From contig CM056381.1 in NCBI GenBank assembly GCA_029718625.1, forward strand, positions 54,802,157 to 54,866,156: a DNA stretch of 64,000 nt. The letters are read 5' to 3'. Below the pieces are notes generated by a model. It was not told the DNA's origin and did not search any database. It saw only the letters and a list, made by a program, of their open reading frames with translations. Shown one piece after another: positions 1 through 10,314 of this stretch (positions within the stretch are counted from its first letter, which is position 1; each line of letters starts with the position of its first letter). A program made the translations under genes and the position numbers. The stretch is from Synaphobranchus kaupii. Lineage: Eukaryota > Chordata > Actinopteri > Anguilliformes > Synaphobranchidae.

Positions 1-697
1 CGAAACAAGTTATGCGGTGAACAGGTTTGCATGCAGTAAAGTACAGGTTTGTATCTTTCTGCGATTTCATTGATCGAACCTGGGTGTGGAGAGTGTACCC
101 CAGTGAGATCTACTACCAAACAATCGGTGAGCTACGGCTCCAGTGATTGATTTCTGAGTCGGTACTGGCTGCGTGAGCACACCAGTAATGCTTCCCAATC
201 GGTTAGCATGGTGCTACATTGATTGGTTTACAAGGCAGAGTATGCGTACTTCACTACACTATCTGCCTTGACTTTCCTACTAAAGACCACCGCCACATTC
301 TATCATCTGCGGCTGCTCTTTTATTTTGCCAACAGATGACATTCTGTTGATCGAACCTGGGCGGGAAGGGTGTACCCCAGTGAGATCTGTTACCACACAA
401 TTGGTGAGCTACAGCTCCGGTGATTGATTCTAAGTCTGTACTGGCTGCTGCAAGCACACCAGTAAGGCTTCCCAATCGGGTAGCGTAGTGCTATATCGAT
501 TGGTTTATAAGGCAGAGTGTGCGTGCTTCGCAACACTATCTGCCTCGACTTTCCTTGCTAAAGACTACTGCCACGTTTTATCGTCTGCAGGTACTCTTTA
601 TTGTACTAAGGCACCAGATTGTATTGATCGAACCTCGGCGTGGAAAGTGTACCCCAGTGAGATTTGTTACCATACAGGCGGCGAGCTACAGCTCAGG
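1..697. repeat. 277-bp tandem repeat, about 2.5 copies
   Basis: The phrase tgatcgaacctgg (with small variations) recurs at 71, 348 and 625, an exact 277-bp spacing both times. The following blocks (gtaccccagtgagat, then gagctac.gctc, then the aaggcagagt and ctatctgcc blocks) recur in the same order. The first copy is cut by the window edge and the third ends near 697, where the sequence changes abruptly to pyrimidine-rich DNA. Open frames across it are accidental. Its family is unknown to me; it could be a satellite or a duplicated internal part of an LTR element. Confidence 0.85.
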
Positions 698-1408
698 TTG
701 TCATGTCCCGTGGTCCTGTCCTGGGTTTTAGTTTGTCTGGCATTCCAACCCTTGTTTTCCCTCTCTCCCTCCACTTTGTCTCCTATTCCCTGCACCTGCA
801 TTGTGTTTCCTCTTGTTCCCTCATTAGTTTCGTTCCACCTGTTTGTCTCCTCGTCAGTTTTTGTATTTAGTCTCCCGTTTCTTTATTCGGTGCCAGATCG
901 TCTTGTGTTTTTGCTAGTATCTTTTGTCACCTTGTGTTTTTGCTCGTGCCTTGGGTCGTGTTTGGTTTTGTCGTGCCCTCTGCTTTGTTTCTTGTCTTGT
1001 ACCGCTATTGTGCCCTGGCTCCATGTTGGTGTTTTCCCCCGGCTGCCCCAGTCCTGGCAGACTCCTACCCCCAGCGACTCCTACCTAGCCCCCTCCTGTT
1101 TTTACCCAGGCCTCCTGTTCCTTCCCAGGCCTCCTGCTCCTTCCCAAGCCAGCTCCTGCCCAGGCCAGCACCTGTCCAGGCCAGCTTCCGTCCAGGCCGT
1201 TCCTGTCCCGCCTGGTTCCGTCCAGGCCATTCCTGTCCCGCCCAACATAAGCCCAATAAAAACTATTCAGAACTTACTAATTGTGTGGCTGAATATGTCT
1301 GTATAAGTGAGACAGTGGGCCTGCAAATTAACAGTGCTGAGACCTTCTTTCCTAACCCTGAGTCTCTCTTCTAAGTGTCTTCCTCTTAGTCTCTCCCTTG
1401 AATCTCTC
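698..1408. other. Pyrimidine-rich LTR-like DNA with short GC-rich minisatellite
   Basis: The stretch is strongly C/T-rich on the plus strand. It begins with tgtcatgtcccg, has repeated ccaggcc and cctgtcc words between about 1105 and 1245, and has an AATAAA at about 1254. This composition resembles the LTRs at 18658 and 61491, but I found no matching 3' end with a target duplication, so the LTR call is only inference. Proline- and leucine-rich open frames here follow from base composition. The last ~140 bp show nothing recognisable. Confidence 0.4.
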
Positions 1409-1413
1409 CTCTG

Positions 1414-2370
1414 TGAGACGGGTGTGTGCGGGTTGGACCCGTAATGCACGACTCAGAACACAAACGTAATAATAAATGTCCACAAGGACTTTATTATAGG
1501 GAAATCCAGAAATCGTAGTCACACAAGCGAAGTCCAAAAACCAATAAATCCAGCCAATAACCAAAAATACAGTACCAAAGGAAAAAGCAGTCTCGTAATC
1601 AGTATCCATGCACAAGTTCAAAACCAGAGTAGCTGTCAGCGGAGCAGAAGTACAATTCAGGGGTAAAGCAGAGTTCGTTGGTCGTGGGGTGTTGCAGGAG
1701 TCAGACCGAAGTCCTATACGCGGGGCAGAGGTACAAAACAGACAGCAGGCAAAACTCGTGGTCAAAAAACAGGCAGTAGATACGATAGGCTGGCAGTAAC
1801 GATCGTCAGTAAACAGGCTTGATCTTTAACGGTAGTTAGACAAAGTAAACGCTCAAAAGTGACAGTAGTAAACTAACAGGCAACAATTTTGCAAAGACAA
1901 GACATGAACACTGATTTTATATGCAGGTGTAGACAGGTGCAGACACTTAGCTTGAGAGCAGCATGCGAAGAGGAATCAGGTGTGGAAGGCTGACGAGGTA
2001 ACAAGATAATTAGTAATTGTTAGTAATAAACCTATCCTGACCTAGCGTTAGTAAATTAGTAAATGACATGCACAAGAAACGTAAGGTAAATATGAACACA
2101 TGGTTAGAGAGTTAGTATTACCAAATCCTGATCTAATGTTAGTAGATTAGTAAATAGACACGGGAAAATGAAACAATTAGGGAAGGCTGAGTGACAGCAA
2201 GAGAGAGAGGGAAAACAGCACGAATGCAAGGCTGCGGAAAAATATGGAAATGTGTATGCTACCAATGAACTGCATCGTAACATAAACAGAACACAAGCAT
2301 GACATAAACCGAAAATAAACTGTGACAAACTAAACAAGAAACGTGGCATAAACATGACAGAAACGTAACA
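1414..2370 (-). mobile_element. Solo LTR of a Gypsy-type element, minus orientation
   Basis: The element begins TGAGACGGG and ends CGTAACA on the plus strand, so both strands read TG...CA. It is flanked on both sides by the identical 5-bp direct repeat CTCTG (1409-1413 and 2371-2375), as expected for LTR integration. No internal coding region lies next to it, so it is a solo LTR left by recombination. The TG-to-CA layout and the tail near 1414 (ggttggacccgtaatgcacg) resemble other LTRs in this window. The polyadenylation-like signal lies on the minus strand near 1470. Confidence 0.8.
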
Positions 2371-2375
2371 CTCTG

Positions 2376-2788
2376 GTCCAGGCAGTGTGACTTTATTCCT
2401 TGCAGCTTTATCACAATCCATATTCTCTTTGAAGCACTGATCCATACCTGGAATTCATTTGAGTGGGTTAATAAAAACCATGTATGAGTGCAGAAAAAGA
2501 ATAATTTATAAGAGAAACACTGACAAGCGCGGCAGGATATTGCTCACAGTCAAATCCCCCTGTGCAATACTGAGGCCCTTACTTGGGGATATGGTTGATT
2601 ATTCACTGCTTTAGGATAATTTTGTGCTCATTACACAGTGCATTGAGAGCTGCCAAGCAATGTGATTTTCCCCCAAATGAAGTTAAGAGATTTATTCCTT
2701 GCTAAAACATGAGAGGGAAGCCTAGAGTAATGGAATTTCACAGCCATCCTCTCCAAATTTTACACAGATCACTGAAAATACAACATTA
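2376..2788. other. No recognisable feature
   Basis: AT-rich intergenic DNA between the solo LTR and the hAT MITE. I see no coding potential, repeat or RNA gene. Confidence 0.6.
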
Positions 2789-2796
2789 CTTTAGAC

Positions 2797-3247
2797 CAGT
2801 GGTTTTCAATCTTTTTCAGCCTAAGGCACGCCAACTATCAAACCAGAACCTCAAGACACACCAACGTAAACTCATGTTAATCTATTATGAAGAAATGTCA
2901 TACACATTATGATAGTCTTATTAGTGATCATTTGGGTTGCCTCTGTGTAAGAAATCTGTCCATCGTGTAAAACTGTAAAATGTAAACTATGTTAAATGTT
3001 ATGCTGGCAACATTGTTGTTTGGGATATTTATGTGTTTGTTATCATAACTAGGCTATTGAGATAAACACAGAAAGTTATAAATAAATGACTACGATCAAA
3101 CGTTATTAATAAGCAGTGCCAGTGAATTTAAAATATTTTTTTATGAGGCCATGTAACACCACATTGTATCCTTCAAAATTCCACAGCACACTTGACATTG
3201 CCACACAGCACAGTAGTGTACCGCAGCACACCGTTTGAAAACCACTG
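2797..3247. mobile_element. hAT-type MITE (CAGTGGTTTTCAA termini)
   Basis: Terminal inverted repeats begin CAGTGGTTTTCAA at both ends (2797 rightwards, 3247 leftwards). The flanks are 8-bp near-duplicates, ctttagac (2789-2796) and ctttttac (3248-3255), consistent with the 8-bp target duplication of hAT transposases. The 451-bp body is AT-rich and non-coding, so it must have been moved in trans. Inner sequence reads GCACGCCA next to one end and GCACACC next to the other. Confidence 0.75.
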
Positions 3248-3255
3248 CTTTTTAC

Positions 3256-4058
3256 TGTGTGGAATCACAAAGTCTGAAGTTCACTGGCCCTGGTGGTTAA
3301 AGGTGATATTGCAGCTGTAATAGATTATGCCAAAAATAAAGATTCCGCCCTTGAAGCTCATTTTACATAATTATGAAGTTGCACTGGCGTTATAACATTA
3401 TTTTTGACAGCACACTTAGGCATAAAAAAAATTTCTACTCTGCCACATCTTTTTAAGCTCACTCAGAATGTACTAGTTTAGACACTGGCACATGTGTATG
3501 AGCCGTGTATCCACCTGGAATAAATATATGTCAGTCATGAACAGAGCAATAGGAAGCTTTGCCTTGTAGCCTTGTGCACAGATCCAATGCAGCACATTTA
3601 ATTTAGTGGAGCAAGAAGGTTGCATGATTCCTCCTCCACTGTCATCTGATTGTATTATTTTTTATATTACAATTACTGTTATCATTATTAATGTTGCTAT
3701 CAGCAGCGATGTTTCTATTTCTGGATGAGGATGATGATAAAAAAATAAAAATAATACATTTTTGATTAATGATCCCAATTTGCTCCCAGTGCCATATTTG
3801 ACAGCATTTGAGAATCCGCCAAATTAGATTTTGTTTGAAGTATACTGTGGCCTTAAGACATCAAAAATGTGCTGTCATGTGATGGAAATTATATTTTCCC
3901 TTCTTATGACCAGAGGTGAGGTTTTATGATACCAATATGATACCACAGCAGAGACAGATTTAAACACAATAAGACTTTTATTTCTCTTGCAAGCAATAAA
4001 AAAGAATAAGAAAGCTCTTACCTAGCTCTCTGATTTCTCAGAGGAAGCACACAATATA
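3256..4058. other. No recognisable feature
   Basis: AT-rich DNA with short A and T runs and some simple sequence near 3660-3760. No open frame, repeat boundary or RNA gene is convincing. Confidence 0.55.
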
Positions 4059-4602
4059 CACTGCCTGGCCAAAAAAAAATTCGCACACGCTAATATTTAG
4101 TTGGAGAGCCTTTAGCTTTGATTACAGCGCACATTCATCGTGGCAATGCTTCGACAGCCTTATGCAACGTCACAACATTTATTTCCGTCCAGAGTTGCAT
4201 TCATTTTTGGCCGGGATCTTGTATTGACGAAGGGAGAGTCGAACCACTCCGTAAAAGTATTTTCCAGCACATCCCAAAGACTTTCAATGGGGTTAAGGTC
4301 AGGACTCTGGTGGCCAATTCATGTGTGAAAGTGATTCCTTATGCTCCCTGAACCACTCTTTCACAATTTTAGCCCGATGGATCTTGGCATTGTTGTCCTG
4401 GAATATGCCCATTGATGGGATAACCTGGTCACTCAGTACATTCAGGTACTCAGCTGACTTCATTTTATTGCTGCATAACGTTTCTGAGCCTAGAACTGAC
4501 CAATTGAAGCAACCCCAGATAATAACACTGCCTCCAGAGGCTTGTACAGTGGGCACTATGCATGACGGGTGCAATGGTGACTTTTTTTTTGGCCAGACAG
4601 TG
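4059..4602 (-). mobile_element. Internally deleted Tc1 element, copy 1 of family A
   Basis: Ends are CACTGCCTGGCCAAAAAAAA and its inverted partner, with TA on both sides (4057-4058 and 4603-4604), the Tc1/mariner target. The 544-bp body encodes on the minus strand only the C-terminal half of a Tc1 transposase; the DNA-binding half is deleted. Further copies are at 24748-25290 (complete) and 39147-39396 (truncated), so this deleted form multiplied as a family. Confidence 0.9.
4299..4574 (-). pseudogene. Tc1 transposase C-terminal fragment
   Basis: A 91-codon open frame matches the catalytic half of Tc1 transposases from memory. It has an [14 protein letters not shown] strand, then the second catalytic aspartate in [13 protein letters not shown], then a KEWFREH helix and NWPPES, which normally continues into SPDLNPIE with the third catalytic acid; here the frame breaks. 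The first catalytic aspartate and both helix-turn-helix domains are absent. It cannot be an active enzyme. The same fragment, better preserved, is at 24987-25262. Confidence 0.8.
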
Positions 4603-4604
4603 TA

Positions 4605-5086
4605 TGTATATATATATAATATGTAATATATACAATTGGGATGGCTGGTATGCCATCCGCCAAGTTACGGCTTGGTGGGGCATGCCCATACCTATACAGC
4701 ACCGAGAATTTGGCACATTTCAGGGTTTCCTACAGAAGTAACCACAATGACCATAGACTCTCAGCCCTTAAAAACATTACCTTCTGTATGTTCTGACCTC
4801 ATGTAACCACACAGCATTCAAATACAACTTCACACATCCACACAATAAAGCCCAAAACTTTGGTTATTTTGCCGTTTTTCTCCTTCCTCTTCCGCTTCTT
4901 CTTCTTCCGATTTTTCCTGCCAAACTGCCTGCCTCTGTCGCGATGTTATCCAATGGGGAGAATTAATATTTGAGGGTATGGTCCATGTACCTGCTCATCA
5001 AGCTTATCGTCCAATAAAAACGCTTCATACTAATGGTTTTTAATGTTAATATAGCTAATGGCTTCATGCTTTCCAAGAAGCTACTG
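4605..5086. other. No recognisable feature
   Basis: A short (TA)-rich run follows the Tc1 end (4605-4632), then unique-looking DNA with a polypyrimidine stretch at 4870-4930. No gene seen. Confidence 0.55.
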
Positions 5087-5150
5087 TGGCCTAGTGGTTA
5101 GAACTGTAGTCTCTCACACAGTGGATTGTGGGTTTGAGCAACTGTTAAGT
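5087..5150 (+). repeat. tRNA-derived SINE head fragment
   Basis: The sequence TGGCCTAGTGGTTAGAA fits an RNA polymerase III A box, and GTGGGTTTGAGCAAC 30-odd bases later fits a degenerate B box. This is the usual layout of a tRNA-derived SINE head. No anticodon arm that folds as a functional tRNA is evident, so I do not call a tRNA gene. Confidence 0.5.
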
Positions 5151-5283
5151 ACTTTTAATTTCTTAGACTGTTATTATTTTCACATTACCACATTAACGTA
5201 TTTTTATTGCAAAGGCAAAAGAGGTTTCCAATATTAACTGTTCAATGTTTCATTTGTATTTCACTTGTACTATATCACACCCT

Positions 5284-5332
5284 CCCCAAACCGGACGCTC
5301 GCTTGTCTGGTTTGGGGGGGGGGGGGGTGTTA
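5284..5332 (+). other. Hairpin, G14 polypurine run and LTR-like start
   Basis: CCCCAAACCGGAC (5284-5296) pairs with GTCTGGTTTGGGG (5305-5317), forming a stem with an 8-base loop. The G run continues to 5327 and is followed directly by TGTTACGC. A polypurine tract followed by TG looks like the pol-to-3'-LTR junction of a Gypsy element, but no end or partner LTR was found. 5333-5609 holds nothing else recognisable. Confidence 0.4.
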
Positions 5333-5609
5333 CGCTCTGCTCTTGCGGTCATGACTGACTGACTGTGGAAATCGAACCTCAACGTACCCTTGCCTTGGCC
5401 AACATTTCTTTATTCATTCATTTCTTCACTTCAGCTCTGTTCACTTTATCCTTTTCACACATAACACAAGGTCACCATAAAATTAACTACTAGGAAAATT
5501 AAGAATTTACGATAATAGCCTACATTAAAAATTGATGATAGCCTCTTTTAAGCTGCAAGCCTTAAAGAGATCGGATTTATAAACCGCCAATTCCCCAAAC
5601 ATATCTGAT

Positions 5610-6667
5610 TCATGGTTAGTCACTTAAAAAAATTCCCTCCGAATGTGGCTCTAGTCTACGCTACTCTGCTGATAATGTAGCTTACTGCAAACACTGTTCA
5701 TTATTATAATAATAATAATAAGAAGAAGAAGAATAATCTCTGGTATGTACTTTTTTAGTAGTATCTATTGTTTTCTTTCTGGCTAAGATTCCTGGGAAAT
5801 ATGCATTGTCCAATTAAGCTTGTTTGCTAACGTTACTTCCTGCTTCTCATCAGGAAGCAGATACAAGCTAGGCTACTACGAAGTGAATCAAACTAAACTA
5901 AACCTAGCTGTCCAGTACCAAAACATTTCCCGCAGGTAACGTTCTACACTACCGGAAAAAAAACTCTGCTGTGCTTATGAACTCACTAGCTCGCTCGCTA
6001 GCTCGTAGCCCACACATGGAAGGTTGGAGTTATGCATCCGGCAATCCAGTGTTGAATAGCCTAACGTTAAATGTATTTCATAGAATACTAATATCCCTAT
6101 TTTAAAACTGTATTTCCATATTTTACTGATGCAAACTATTTAGGCTGTACTAGCTATTTAGGCTGTATGTCTTTCAGCTAGAATGTGTTTGTGTCTAGCC
6201 CATTGTGCATGCATGTCTCCATATAGACTTGGTTCATTAATTTACATGCTTCTTCATGATCCATAGCTCAGGTGGTGCTGTTCATTGTATTTCATTACAC
6301 ATTAAATACTGCTCATCTACTCTTTTAATGTAATTGTGTGCTGTCTGTAATAGCATAACTCTTCTCAAAACAGTTTCATTGACCACATTCTCTTGAGATG
6401 GTAAGATGAAGAAACATAGGGCCAAGTTGCATTAAATAATTTAGGAAAGTTTGGATAGCATTGTTTTGGAATAGAGCTAGTTTATTTAGTGTGAGCTACG
6501 ATAGGCAATATTGTTAGTTGTAACTTGGCCACATTTGGATATCAAGACTTTTAAAGGCAGGCCTAGGTTTTGCAAGTTGGAATTAAGAACTTATAGACAG
6601 CGCTATATAGGCTATGCGTGAGTAACTTGGCTTTTTTACGTCGTAGACGTTTTTGATCTGATATATA
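5610..6667. repeat. Dispersed repeat, copy 1 (partner 32080-32755)
   Basis: 5610-5893 matches 32080-32365 in the same orientation, including a variable (TAA/GAA) run at 5698-5735. 6285-6345 matches 32409-32485, also direct. The last part, 6558-6667, matches 32638-32755 in inverted orientation. Coding potential is absent. The repeat ends where the 5' LTR homology of the Gypsy begins. Superfamily unknown. 5894-6284 and 6346-6557 have no counterpart I can see. Confidence 0.7.
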
Positions 6668-6684
6668 TATAACACACAAGCAGC

Positions 6685-7102
6685 GCTTTCCTGTGCTTCG
6701 ATATTGTCTTTGCTATTTGACATCGAAGTCGGTAAGGTATAGGATTGCGGTTGTTTCTGGTTGTTACAAATAAGAAACGTAGGTCATCCGGTTAGGGTAA
6801 AGATTTATTTAGTCTTTTTGTTTCCTTTTCTCTCGTTATTCCTTTATACTCCTCTGCCTGTTACCTTTTATTCAGCTCTTTCGCACCTAGAGCTGTTTGA
6901 TTACTCGCTATTGTCGAGTTTGCCCTTTTTTTGGGGTTGTTTTTGTTTTGGCTTATGCCGGGAGGTTTTCATTCCCATTGTTTTCATTTATTTCCTTCCT
7001 ACTGCGGAGCTGTCCGCTTTGTGGTGTATTTCTTACGATATACACTTTTAGATCCCTTGGTTATTTCGCTTGGTTCTCCGAACCTTACACTCTCCCCTTA
7101 CA
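6685..7102 (+). repeat. 5' LTR (partial) of the Gypsy element
   Basis: Closely matches the 3' LTR from GCTTTCCTGTGCTTC onward to the shared end CCTTACA at 7102. The matching block includes gacatcgaagtcggtaagg and the closing cgaaccttacact. Homology stops near 6685, about ten bases before the predicted transcription start, so U3 is missing or replaced. Compared with the 3' LTR it also lacks about 120 bp around 6897, where the 3' LTR has 14275-14395. Open frames inside are not genes. Confidence 0.8.
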
Positions 7103-7103
7103 G

Positions 7104-7114
7104 AATATTGAAGC
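7104..7114 (+). promoter_or_regulatory. Putative self-priming primer-binding site
   Basis: One base after the LTR end the sequence reads AATATTGAAGC. It is not the usual tRNA-type TGG site. It is the exact reverse complement of GCTTCAATATT at 13374-13384 in the 3' LTR, 30 bases downstream of a TATATAA. In Tf1 and sushi-type elements the folded-back mRNA 5' end primes reverse transcription; this geometry matches that, by inference. Confidence 0.65.
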
Positions 7115-7558
7115 CATTATGGAAGGGCCAACTACACCACAGGTTTCTAATAAAGTACCGGCCAGTCAGGGCACTACAGGGGTTACCCCCGAGGAGGCCA
7201 TTCTCACATTGCAAACACAACAATGCCAGTTGATGGAGCAACTCCAATATCAGAGAGCATGCCTTCACAAATTACCGGAGAGTCTCCACAGACTCTCTAT
7301 TGCCGTTGATCCACCCCCAGTTGCACAAGCACCGACAACCCCCTTCCCTTGCCATGTACACTTAAGGAGCCCAAGCTCCAATTACCACCCCGCTACGGTG
7401 GGGAGCCGCGGACGTGTCGGCCGTTTTTGACCCAGTGCCTGATTTTTTTCCAAGCACAGCCTTCCCGGTTTTCAACACCAGGATCCTGGGTTGCGTTCAT
7501 TTTATCCCTACTGAACGACCAGGCACTCGCTTGGGCTGATCCTCTAATTCAAGCCAAC

Positions 7559-9379
7559 TGTCACGAACCAAACACGGGCTGAACCCAAATGCAACGACCA
7601 AGAGACAGGTGAACAGAGAAGGGTAATTTATTAAAGAGCTTGGGGTAGTCCCAAGCTGTACACAGGTTAACACAATGGTAAAGAGAGGTGAGGAAGTTCT
7701 CCGGCACAGCGAACTGCTCCAAGCCGGAGCTGGACTTAGATCACCCCAAGAAGTTCCACGCCGGAACTTGGGCTGGTACTGGACCGGGCGGTCCAACAGG
7801 AACTGGATCACGGGAACGAGGAGGTGTTCCAAACCGGAACTGGACTTGATACGGAAGACGAGTTCCAAACCGGAACTGGACTGGTTCTGGACCGGGAGGT
7901 CCAACGGGAACTGGAACTGGATCACGGGAACGAGGAGTTTGTTCCAAACCGGAACTGGACTTGATACGGGAGACGAGTTCCAAACCAGAACTGGACTGGT
8001 TCTGGACCGGGAGGTCCAACGGGAACTGGAACTGGATCACGGGAACGAGGAGTTTGTTCCAAACCGGAACTGGACTTGATACGGGAGACGAGTTCCAAAC
8101 CAGAACTGGACTGGTTCTGGACCGGGAGGTCCAACGGGAACTGGAACTGGATCACGGGAACGAGGAGTTTGTTCCAAACCGGAACTGGACTTGATACGGG
8201 AGACGAGTTCCAAACCAGAACTGGACTGGTTCTGGACCGGGAGGTCCAACAGGAACTGGATCACGGGAACGAGGAGTTGTTCCAAACCGGAACTGGACTT
8301 GATACGGGAGATGAGTTCCAAACCGGAACTGGACTGGTTCTGGACCGGGAGGTCCAACGGGAACTGGAACTGGATCACGGGAACGAGGAGTTTGTTCCAA
8401 ACCGGAACTGGACTTGATACGGGAGACGAGTTCCAAACCAGAACTGGACTGGTTCTGGACCGGGAGGTCCAACAGGAACTGGATCACGGGAACGAGAAGT
8501 TGTTGCAAACCGGAACTGGACTTGATACGGGAGACGAGAGTTCCGAACCGGAACTGGACTCGATACAGGAGACTGGAGCGGTTCGAACTCGGACTGGAAC
8601 TCTGGAACACGGTAATGTCCCAGACCGGAACTGGGCTGGAACTGGACTGAAGGCTGAGGTAGGGATATGGCAGGACACGACAGGGCAGAGCAGTGTAGCG
8701 GAGCTCAGGTTGGCCCGGTTGGGGCAGCTGGGCCACAGTGGAGGCTGGAACCGTAACCGTAGCACTGGTGGTAGCCACGGCCGGACAGGAACCACTGGAG
8801 GGTGGAGAGGCAGAACACCCAACTGCGGGCGCAACGTTAGCTGGAAGCAGAGGTACCGCAACACACACAGGGAGTCGTTAATAGCTACAAACTGGCAGGA
8901 ACAGGAGAAGCTGGTAATTAAAGCAGACAGGGTTCAGGCAGAGACAACCGCAAGCAGACAGGGCTGGATAAATACCAACAGTAGGTTTCTGGAGCAGTGG
9001 AGCACACAGGTTAAACCCACTGAAGTCTTTAGTGCACAGAACAGGGAAACAAAGGACCAGGATACAAACGGTGAACGTTAACGAACTGGCGCCGAATAGC
9101 AGCCAGCCGGAGGGTTAAGTAGGGGAGTGAAATTGAAAACAATAAGGAAAGCGTGAGGAATGTAACCGAGGGTGATTGACTAATTGACCGGTGCGGAATG
9201 CATGCAGCAAAGGGGAAAGGAGATAGGTTGAAACCGAAGTGGGGGAACAGAGTGAAACAAACAGAAGGAGCACGCCCAGCCTGTAGCAACGGGGAAAACA
9301 CGGACGAAGGGAATCCAACATGACACGGGGGGAAAGGGTAAAACATGGAAAACGGACAGGAAGGGAACGGTACGTTACA
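7559..9379 (-). mobile_element. Solo LTR of a second LTR family, minus orientation, inserted in gag
   Basis: Begins TGTCACGAACC and ends GTACGTTACA, flanked by a perfect 5-bp duplication CCAAC (7554-7558 and 9380-9384). Removing it and one duplication restores continuity of gag around it. AATAAA on the minus strand near 7630, close to the 7559 end, sets its orientation. A related solo LTR is at 61491-62875. The 1821-bp length is due partly to the internal minisatellite. No coding region belongs to it; several long open frames here come from the repeat. Confidence 0.92.
7789..8575. repeat. 115-bp GC-rich minisatellite inside the LTR
   Basis: The word ggtccaac recurs near 7789, 7898, 8013, 8128, 8243, 8351 and 8466, so the unit is mostly 115 bp with two 108-109-bp variants. 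Each unit is built from GGAACTGGAC-like words. Because 115 is not a multiple of three, a single frame reads the unit in all three phases in turn, yet frames of 77 to 296 codons stay open on both strands. This is a property of a repeat poor in TAA, TAG and TGA, not evidence of a protein. Confidence 0.92.
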
Positions 9380-9890
9380 CCAACGCACCTATCATTCGTG
9401 ATCCAGTCCAACTGATGAAAAAAATGCAGTTGGTCTTTGATCATGATGTATCCGGTGAAGAGACGGCCGCAAAACTGACTAGTTTGCGCCAGGGCACTGA
9501 CACGGTGGCTGCGTTTTCTATCGCGTTTCGAGCACTGGCAGGTAAGACAGGATGGGCTGACGTTCCGCTTAGGTCCTTATTTTTGAAAGCATTGTCTAAT
9601 CCTATTACGGATGCCCTAGCCGTGCTCAATCCACCAGCTACGTTCAGTGCTCTGGTTACTACGGCTATACGCTTAGACAACCGCATCAGGAAGCGAGAGC
9701 GTAGAGTCTGCCCGGTTTGTCAAACTTTCGCATTGTCGGTAGGGACTCCGTCTGCTTTTCCCAATTTCCTCTCTGCTGATCAGGAGGAGCCCATGCAAGT
9801 GGATGGGCTGTCCCTCCACAAGTCTAAGGGGGTTAAACCAGGGGAGCAATGGTGCCGCTACTGTAAGCGCAAAGGTCATTTAAAGGATCA

Positions 9891-10175
9891 GTGTCCCAAG
9901 TTGATTGGAAGCAAAGGGTCTCACTAGAGAAACCGAGATCCGCAGCGAGACAAAATAGTACTCTTTCTTGGACCCTTTTGCCTGTCCGGCTGTTTTGGAA
10001 TGGGCACTCGGTTGGCGTTGACACCTTTATTGATTCAGGAGCAGTGGAGTGTTTCATTGACACTAAATGGGCTAGGGAATTAGAGATTCCCACACATCAA
10101 CTCACTAGTTCCCGTCAGGTTACTGCTCTCGATAGCCGCCCCTCACTCGGAGAGAAGAATTTTTTTTTTAGTTGA
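9891..10175 (+). pseudogene. Gypsy aspartic protease
   Basis: The N-terminal part of pol carries FIDSGA at 10026-10043, the active-site motif of retroviral-type aspartic proteases in its Ty3/Gypsy form, followed by VECFIDTKWARELEIP. The enzyme would cut the Gag-Pol polyprotein inside the particle. The frame is -1 relative to gag and overlaps its end. It is lost at the run of nine T at about 10161, after which a stop follows; the linker to RT continues in another frame. Confidence 0.85.
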
Positions 10176-10314
10176 TTCCCCGTCGTATCCACTCGTTCTG
10201 GAACATTCATGGCTGGGTTTGCATGACCTTCAAGTTAGTTGGGGCAGAGACAGGGATCCTATTCGCCAGTGGGGTTCCCAGTGTCAATCCCACTGTTGAA
10301 CCTTTATTTACCCT

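Larger units (their letters stand above)
7119..9927 (+). pseudogene. Gypsy gag (nucleocapsid), split by a solo LTR
   Basis: Gag starts at the ATG at 7119, 16 bases after the 5' LTR, beginning MEGPTTPQ. The coding frame shifts near 7350 and continues as LKEPKLQLPPRYGGEP to 7558, where a foreign LTR sits. It resumes after 9384 and ends at 9927. The resumed part has the capsid-like stretch SLRQGTDTVAAFSIAFRALA, an EEPMQVDGL motif and one CCHC zinc knuckle, CRYCKRKGHLKDQC, used for RNA packaging. Pol opens in the -1 frame overlapping the gag end (9891-9927), suggesting -1 ribosomal frameshifting in the parent. The frameshift and 1.8-kb insertion make it non-functional. Confidence 0.88.

Noticed and set aside
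488..1374. Long open frames of 272 and 146 codons in the first 1.4 kb
   Set aside because: They run through the 277-bp repeat and pyrimidine-rich DNA, are low-complexity Pro/Leu/Val, and overlap in several frames. This follows from composition and not from coding.
4118..4626. Plus-strand frames over the Tc1 derivative
   Set aside because: They are shadows of the minus-strand transposase fragment; the plus-strand translations match nothing.
5087..5150. Possible tRNA gene
   Set aside because: A- and B-box-like words are present but the arms do not fold into a cloverleaf, and it fits a SINE head better.
7675..9081. Frames up to 296 codons on both strands in the minisatellite
   Set aside because: They are repeats read in rotating phases, lie within a solo LTR bounded by a target duplication, and have no known domain.
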